Source: Firmicutes bacterium AM31-12AC
Lineage (GTDB): Bacteria; Bacillota; Clostridia; Lachnospirales; Lachnospiraceae
Length of the DNA stretch: 11,070 nt
Assembly: GCA_003480425.1 (NCBI GenBank)
Contig: QUJA01000063.1
Location: 1 to 11,070 of the forward strand
Reading direction: 5' to 3'
A program made the translations under genes and the position numbers. Shown here piece after piece: positions 6,428-11,070 of the stretch; within the stretch, counting starts at the first letter, position 1, and every line of letters starts with the position of its first letter. The notes beneath the pieces were generated by a model, which searched no databases, had not been told where the DNA came from, and saw only the letters and a list, made by a program, of their open reading frames with translations.

Positions 6428-7877
6428 GTTAAAAAAATTATTTCAGAAACGTGGACTTGCAGCAACTGTAAGGGCATACGGATATGCCGGAGTAATCTGT
6501 ACCGGACCGATGCTTCTTGGTATTGTGCTGTTGGTCGGAGTTTCCTTTCTGTGTGATCAGACCGGTGCGACAAGACATAATAGAGAATTATTAATCTGTA
6601 TGATTACTTATACACTTTTGGCGTCGCTGACTGTAACTAGTTTCTTTTCCATGGTAGTGACGAGATATATTGCGGATATGCTTTATGAAGAACGGCATGA
6701 AGCAATTCTGTCTTCCTTTTGGGGCTCGACGGGGATATTGCTTGTTGTCGGCGGGATTATGTATGGGATTTTTCTTATGTTTTCTGGGATAAATCTGATA
6801 GATCAGTTTTTGTGCCTGGAATTTTTCGGAGAGTTGATCGTCACATGGAATGCGATGAGTTACCTGACGGCAATCAAGGATTATAAAGGAATCTTAATAT
6901 CGTTTGTGACAGCAGTTTTCGTATCACTCATTGTTGGTTTTTTACTTATCATAACAGGGATTCCTCATGTAGAGGGGATGATGATAGCAGTAACAATCGG
7001 ATATGGAATTATGCTTCTGTGGGATGTGACATTGTTGTACCGGTATTTTCCACAGAGTGAAATGAGTGCATTTTCATTTCTGCGTTGGGTAGATGAATTT
7101 CTGCCGCTTGCATTTACCGGATTATTTACAAATATTGGCTTGTTTACACATTTGGTGATTATGTGGTTTAGCCCGATCCATGTACATGTGCAGGGATTGT
7201 TTTATGGAGCGCCATACCATGATGTCCCGGCGATGATCGCATATTTGACAATTCTCATTACAACAGTGAATTTTGTTGTATCGGTGGAAGTTAATTTTTA
7301 TCCGAAATACCGAAATTATTATAGTCTGTTTAATGACAAAGGCGAAATTAAGGATATTTTGCAGGCCGGACAGGAGATGAGAAAGGTATTAAATATGGAG
7401 TTGAAATATACGGCATTAAAGCAGCTCCTTACAACGGCACTTGTCATCTCATTAGGGCAGCCGCTTCTGGAGCTTCTTCCGCTTGGATTCAATGACCTTA
7501 TGGAAGGGTATTTCAGAACACTTTGTGTCGGATATGGACTTTATGCAGTTGCAAATACGATGATGCTGATACTTTTGTATTTTACGGATTATAAAGGTGC
7601 TTTGTTTGCGACAGGAATGTTTGCGGCATGTACATGCACATTTACCTGTGTATCATTATTCTTTCCACAAGTATATTATGGTTTTGGATTTCTTCTGGGA
7701 AGTGCAGTGTTCTTTTTGATCAGTGCCCTTCGGCTTGGATATTTTATTAAAAAACTTCCGTACTATATTTTGAGTGTGCAACCGGTTGTTGCGGAAGATA
7801 AAACCGGATTTTTCACACGAATGGGACATTTCCTTGAAGAGAAAGTAGAAAGGGGAGATAACATTGAAGTTTTATAA
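6408..7877 (+). CDS. pelG: PelG, polytopic membrane transporter exporting Pel
   Basis: PelG is the inner-membrane protein thought to carry the growing Pel chain across the membrane with PelF, PelD and PelE. It is related to the MOP/polysaccharide-transporter (flippase) superfamily. The start at ATG 6408 yields the characteristic MAGIGFELKKLF. About twelve hydrophobic segments are visible (roughly 25-48, 62-84, 107-127, 134-155, 163-183, 190-210, 231-253, 275-295, 333-357, 368-391, 397-418, 423-446). The large loop after the eighth helix contains VNFYPKYRNYYSLFNDKG (295-312) followed by a charged amphipathic helix, another PelG trait. Length is 489 residues, normal for the family. It overlaps pelF by 20 bases and the downstream cotH-like gene by 14. 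Confidence 0.92.
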   Translation: MAGIGFELKKLFQKRGLAATVRAYGYAGVICTGPMLLGIVLLVGVSFLCDQTGATRHNRELLICMITYTLLASLTVTSFFSMVVTRYIADMLYEERHEAILSSFWGSTGILLVVGGIMYGIFLMFSGINLIDQFLCLEFFGELIVTWNAMSYLTAIKDYKGILISFVTAVFVSLIVGFLLIITGIPHVEGMMIAVTIGYGIMLLWDVTLLYRYFPQSEMSAFSFLRWVDEFLPLAFTGLFTNIGLFTHLVIMWFSPIHVHVQGLFYGAPYHDVPAMIAYLTILITTVNFVVSVEVNFYPKYRNYYSLFNDKGEIKDILQAGQEMRKVLNMELKYTALKQLLTTALVISLGQPLLELLPLGFNDLMEGYFRTLCVGYGLYAVANTMMLILLYFTDYKGALFATGMFAACTCTFTCVSLFFPQVYYGFGFLLGSAVFFLISALRLGYFIKKLPYYILSVQPVVAEDKTGFFTRMGHFLEEKVERGDNIEVL

Positions 7878-9642
7878 ATCAATTGCGATAAGCTGTGCTG
7901 TGCTTTTTGCAGTGTCGTCTTGTCTTACAGGATGTACATTTTCCGGACAAGATAAGGCTGCATCGGGTGAAAAGAAGCAGACGGAAGAGTCTGTGAAAAA
8001 AGAAGAAGTGCAGGATATTAATGAAGTGCATTTGAGGGATAAGGACAGTCTTTATGCAAATGATGACGAGACAAGCGTTGTGACGATGTACCTTACGGTT
8101 TCTAAGGGGAATTCTTCGGAAGGTACAAACCATACGTGGGAGGAGATAAACACGTATTCGGCGTATGATTATGACAAAATGGGAATTGAGCGTTATCAGA
8201 GTGCAGCACTTCTTCAGGTTGGGGATGAGTCCGGTCCAAAAAACGGAGAAGTAGGGTACGGAGAAGATGTCCCGAATGCTACCGTGCAGATAAGGGGGCA
8301 GACTTCAAGCCGCAATGCACAGAAGAATTATAAGATTGAGTTGAAGAAGAATAAAGGTACCTGGCGGGGACAGCGCACGATCAATCTGAATAAACATCAG
8401 ACGGAGGGCATGCGTTTCCGCAATAAGCTTTCGTATGACCTTTTGAAGGAAATCCCGCAGTTGATGTCTTTGCGTACACAGTTTGTGCATTTGTATGTCA
8501 GAGATCTTACAAAGGGAGATAATGCGGAATTTCAGGATTATGGATTGTATACGCAGGTAGAACAGCTCAATAAAACAGGAATGAAGAATCATGGAATGGA
8601 TTCAAATGGACAGTTGTATAAGATTAATTCGTTTGAGTTTTACCGGCATGAAGATGTGATAAAGAAAGCCGATGATCCGACTTATGATCAGAAAGCATTT
8701 GAAAAAATGCTTGAGATTAAAGGAGATTCGGACCATACAAAACTGATTAATATGTTGACAGCACTCAATGACAATTCACAGCCGATTGACAGCATTTTGA
8801 AGAAATATTTTGACAGGGAAAATCTGACATATTGGATGGCGTATCAGATATTGACCGGAAATGTAGATACGCAGAATCGTAACACATATCTGTATAGTCC
8901 TCAGAATTCGAATACCTGGTATCTGATTCCATGGGATAATGATAGTTCTTTTATGCGGACAGAATATGCAATTCAAAATCGCTTGGATCAGGGAAGTTGG
9001 GAATGTGGAGTCAGTAATTACTGGGGAAATGTTCTTTTCCAGAGATGTCTGCAGTCAGATGATTTTCGTGAGGAATTGGATGCGGCAGTTTTGGATGTAA
9101 AGTCATATCTGAGTGAGGAGCGGATAAGCAGTATGATACAAGCATATCGTAGAGTTACTCAGATGTATTTGAAAAAAATGCCGGATCAGATGTATGCACC
9201 GTTGACGGATGAGAAGTATGAAATGGTTGCATCGGCAATTCCGTCGGAGGTAGAGAAAAATTATGAAATGTATAAGGAAAGTCTGAAAAAGCCGATGCCA
9301 TTTTATATCGGAGTACCGACTATTGAGGGAAACACTTTGAAGTTTAACTGGGATGCATCTTATGATTTTAATGCAGAAGATATTACATACACTGTTGAAC
9401 TGGCGAAGGATTATCAGTTTAAAGAAGTTGTTTATCGTCAGGAAAATCTGCTGATTCCGGAAGCACAGACTACAGTGCCGGCAGACGGACAATATTTCTT
9501 ACGTGTCCGTGCGACCAATGCATCCGGAAAGACGCAGGATGCATTTGATTATTACGTGACGGATGATGGAAAAAATTATGGTATGAAATGCTTCTACATT
9601 ACGGGCGGAACAAATATTGAGGAAGATATATATGTGGAATAA
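7864..9642 (+). CDS. CotH-family kinase-like lipoprotein with a C-terminal FN3-like domain
   Basis: CotH proteins are atypical secreted protein kinases, known from Bacillus spore coats and also found in bacteria and fungi outside sporulation. The start is TTG 7864, seven bases after AAGGGGAG (7850-7856) and inside the end of pelG (14-base overlap). Residues 5-23 form a signal peptide with lipobox LTGC, giving a lipid-anchored Cys24. A charged, low-complexity linker (25-55) follows. The kinase-like core (about 70-470) has VQIRGQTSSRNAQKNYKIEL (141-160), with a candidate nucleotide-binding lysine at K154 or K157. It also has a loop GNVDTQNRNTYLY (D335, N340) and IPWDNDSSF (D358, D360), which match CotH catalytic and metal-binding positions. 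About 478-565 look like a fibronectin-III-type beta domain. The substrate is unknown; location and context suggest the exopolysaccharide machinery or a partner protein at the outer membrane face. Confidence 0.85.
   Translation: MKFYKSIAISCAVLFAVSSCLTGCTFSGQDKAASGEKKQTEESVKKEEVQDINEVHLRDKDSLYANDDETSVVTMYLTVSKGNSSEGTNHTWEEINTYSAYDYDKMGIERYQSAALLQVGDESGPKNGEVGYGEDVPNATVQIRGQTSSRNAQKNYKIELKKNKGTWRGQRTINLNKHQTEGMRFRNKLSYDLLKEIPQLMSLRTQFVHLYVRDLTKGDNAEFQDYGLYTQVEQLNKTGMKNHGMDSNGQLYKINSFEFYRHEDVIKKADDPTYDQKAFEKMLEIKGDSDHTKLINMLTALNDNSQPIDSILKKYFDRENLTYWMAYQILTGNVDTQNRNTYLYSPQNSNTWYLIPWDNDSSFMRTEYAIQNRLDQGSWECGVSNYWGNVLFQRCLQSDDFREELDAAVLDVKSYLSEERISSMIQAYRRVTQMYLKKMPDQMYAPLTDEKYEMVASAIPSEVEKNYEMYKESLKKPMPFYIGVPTIEGNTLKFNWDASYDFNAEDITYTVELAKDYQFKEVVYRQENLLIPEAQTTVPADGQYFLRVRATNASGKTQDAFDYYVTDDGKNYGMKCFYITGGTNIEEDIYVE
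9619..9625 (+). promoter_or_regulatory. Ribosome binding site deciding the VTC-gene start
   Basis: GAGGAAG at 9619-9625 lies six bases before ATG 9632. A TTG five codons earlier (9617) overlaps this motif and lacks its own site, so ATG 9632 is preferred. Confidence 0.5.
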
Positions 9643-10381
9643 AAAGTCAAAGGAACGTTTTCGTAATGAGTGGAAATATCTAATCAGTACCAGTGAGAAA
9701 GAATTACTGGAAATGAGGATGCGTCATATATTAAAAAAAGATCCGCATGCCGGAGAAAATGGTTATACAATTCGAAGCCTGTATTTTGAGGATTATTTCA
9801 ACAGTGCGTATGAGGAGAAAGAAGCAGGTATTCTGATGCGTAAAAAATACAGAATACGTATTTATAATTATAGTGACCGTTCTATCAAATTAGAGCGAAA
9901 AAAGAAGTTTGGAAGCTATATTTACAAAGAAAGTGCACCGCTTACAAAGGAAGAATTTTATAAAATTTTAAATGGCGAGTATGAATTTTTATTGACTAGC
10001 AAATATCCTCTGTGCAGAGAATTTTATGTAGAATGTATCAGCAATTTTATGCGTCCAAGAACAATCGTTGATTACGAAAGAGTTCCATGGATAATGGATG
10101 AAGGAACAGTCAGGATTACATTTGACAGTGATGTAAGAGCGGCAGTTGGAGGATATGATATCTTTGATAGCACCCTTCCAACCTTACCGGTGCTTGAACA
10201 GGGTAAGACAGTCATGGAAGTGAAATTTACAGAAATGCTTCCGCAGATAGTGAGGAATTTGCTTTTGCCAAATGCACAGGAATTTACGGCAGTGTCAAAG
10301 TATGTACTTTGTTATGAAAAATCACGATATTTACACGGGTTTGAATATTGGAATGAAACACAAGAGAGGAAAATATTATGA
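9632..10381 (+). CDS. VTC-domain protein (polyphosphate polymerase-like)
   Basis: VTC domains are tunnel-fold (triphosphate tunnel metalloenzyme-related) catalytic units. In yeast Vtc4 the domain makes polyphosphate from ATP; bacterial relatives are mostly uncharacterised. This 249-residue protein covers just the soluble domain. Visible motifs are RNEWKYLI (R11, E13, K15), SLYFED (49-54), KYRIRIYN (R74, R76), IKLERKKK (K86, E88, K90), DYERVPW (147-153), VRITFD (R161, D165), MEVKF (E196, K198) and SKYVLCYE (222-229). The alternating acidic and basic strands are those that line the tunnel and bind triphosphate and metal. No SPX or membrane domain is present, so it probably pairs with the DUF4956 membrane protein encoded next. 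The gene overlaps the CotH gene by 11 bases and ends in an ATGA overlap with the next. Polyphosphate synthesis is inferred; a polyphosphate-binding or phosphotransfer role is also possible. Confidence 0.85.
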   Translation: MWNKKSKERFRNEWKYLISTSEKELLEMRMRHILKKDPHAGENGYTIRSLYFEDYFNSAYEEKEAGILMRKKYRIRIYNYSDRSIKLERKKKFGSYIYKESAPLTKEEFYKILNGEYEFLLTSKYPLCREFYVECISNFMRPRTIVDYERVPWIMDEGTVRITFDSDVRAAVGGYDIFDSTLPTLPVLEQGKTVMEVKFTEMLPQIVRNLLLPNAQEFTAVSKYVLCYEKSRYLHGFEYWNETQERKIL

Positions 10382-11013
10382 GTGTACAAGATATGATTAA
10401 AAAGTCAGTGTTAGAATCTGGCGTATTTGATAGTTTTAATGTACCGCAGATGACAATTTCATTGGTTGTAGCATTGCTTCTCGGTGCAGTTATCTATATG
10501 ATTTACAGTAAATTTTATGTCGGAGTGATCTTTTCAAGAAGCTTTGCTGTTACACTGGCAATCAGCACGAATATCGTTATTTCCCTCGGTATGGTCGGTG
10601 CGTTGTCTATTGTCCGTTTCCGTACAGCGGTAAAAGATCCGATGGATCTGCTCTATCTTTTCTGGGCGATTACGACAGGTATCACAACCGGTGCAGGAAT
10701 GTATTTACTTGCACTGATTGCAGCTGTTGTTATGATTATAATGATTTATCTGTTTTATCATAAACAGCAGAAAGGAAAAATCTATATTATTGTGATCCAT
10801 TATCTTGGGGATGATGCAGGAGATGAAATTATCCGCAGTTTCGGAAAGATGAAATATTTCATCAAGTCTAAAACGATGCGTGGAGAAAAAACAGAATTGG
10901 CAGTAGAAGTATTCTGCCGCCAGAATGATCTCGACTTTACAGAAAAGATTCGAAATATTGAAAATGTGCAGGATGTTACATTGATTCAATATAACGGAGA
11001 ATATCACGGGTAG
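10378..11013 (+). CDS. DUF4956 membrane protein, partner of the VTC protein
   Basis: Function is unknown. The start, ATG 10378, overlaps the VTC stop (ATGA) and has GAGAGGA at 10364-10370. Hydrophobic segments lie at residues 24-44, 57-78 and 90-127 (probably two helices). The conserved signature GALSIVRFRTAVKDPMDLLY (74-93), followed by GITTGAG (101-107), identifies the DUF4956 family. About 132-211 form a soluble beta-alpha-beta domain resembling an ACT/ferredoxin fold. Helices with a buried arginine motif plus an ACT-like tail recall MgtC, but this is only a resemblance. DUF4956 genes commonly sit beside VTC genes, so the protein may be the membrane channel or anchor for a phosphate polymer. 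The final codons run straight into the right-hand repeat: the TAG stop (11011-11013) is part of CGGGTAGTG, which recurs almost exactly at 11061-11070. Confidence 0.85.
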   Translation: MSVQDMIKKSVLESGVFDSFNVPQMTISLVVALLLGAVIYMIYSKFYVGVIFSRSFAVTLAISTNIVISLGMVGALSIVRFRTAVKDPMDLLYLFWAITTGITTGAGMYLLALIAAVVMIIMIYLFYHKQQKGKIYIIVIHYLGDDAGDEIIRSFGKMKYFIKSKTMRGEKTELAVEVFCRQNDLDFTEKIRNIENVQDVTLIQYNGEYHG

Positions 11014-11070
11014 TGCCGGGTTGGGTGGCCAGTTGGGGACGGGGTTGAGGCCATTGGGGACGGGGTAGTG
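11014..11070 (+). repeat. Two GGGGACGGGG repeat units, plus orientation
   Basis: GGGGACGGGG occurs at 11035-11044 and 11056-11065, each preceded by GGCCAGTT or GGCCATT. GCCAGTTGGGGACGGGGTT at 11028-11046 is the inverted counterpart of 42-59. CGGGTAGTG (11007-11015) and CGGGGTAGTG (11061-11070) mark a degenerate outer repeat that overlaps the stop codon of the last gene. No hairpin followed by a T-run is visible, so no intrinsic terminator can be assigned. The element continues beyond the window. Confidence 0.75.

Noticed and set aside
9103..9492. Open frame of 129 codons on the minus strand
   Set aside because: It lies wholly within the CotH-like gene, has no ribosome binding site or recognisable motif, and is rich in Cys, His and Ile as expected of an antisense shadow.

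Overview
The window looks like chromosomal DNA from a Gram-positive, low-to-mid-GC anaerobe of class Clostridia, most likely family Lachnospiraceae. This is inferred from protein style, strong AGGAGG-type ribosome binding sites, TTG and GTG starts, the absence of outer-membrane Pel components, and G-rich GGGGACGGGG intergenic repeats of a kind I associate with that family. All genes lie on the + strand in one compact operon. Neighbouring genes overlap or lie within about 21 bases of each other, and one sigma-A-type promoter with an extended -10 is visible at about 87-115.

Layout: (1) 1-84 holds a perfect-looking palindrome and two copies of CCCCGTCCCC, followed directly by the promoter. (2) 149-2244 is pelD, with a sugar-nucleotide-epimerase-like (SDR) domain at the N-terminus. 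As sequenced it is split by a frameshift into an SDR fragment (149-487) and a long PelD body (394-2244). (3) 2266-3033 is pelE, with a second apparent frameshift that cuts off its last ~50 residues; the lost tail is still encoded up to 3158. (4) 3146-4999 is a pelA-type membrane-anchored polysaccharide deacetylase. (5) 5003-6427 is the glycosyltransferase pelF. (6) 6408-7877 is the membrane transporter pelG. (7) 7864-9642 is a CotH-family kinase-like lipoprotein. (8) 9632-10381 is a VTC-domain (polyphosphate-polymerase-like) protein. (9) 10378-11013 is a DUF4956 membrane protein. (10) 11014-11070 holds two GGGGACGGGG copies in the orientation opposite to those at the left end.

How the genes fit together: PelF, PelG, PelD and PelE match the inner-membrane synthase and export machinery of the Pel exopolysaccharide, a GalNAc-rich cationic polymer. 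PelA would deacetylate the polymer outside the membrane. PelB and PelC, the outer-membrane parts, are absent, as expected for a monoderm. PelD keeps an RxxD inhibitory-site-like motif next to a degenerate GGDEF, so the synthase is probably switched on by cyclic-di-GMP. The CotH, VTC and DUF4956 genes are translationally coupled to the end of the pel genes. They form an accessory module of unknown role, perhaps phosphorylation or phosphate-polymer modification of the exopolysaccharide or cell wall.

The most notable points are this accessory trio, the SDR-PelD fusion, two single-base frameshifts in adjacent regulatory genes (real lesions, recoding or sequencing errors), and the inverted GGGGACGGGG repeats that bracket the whole operon.
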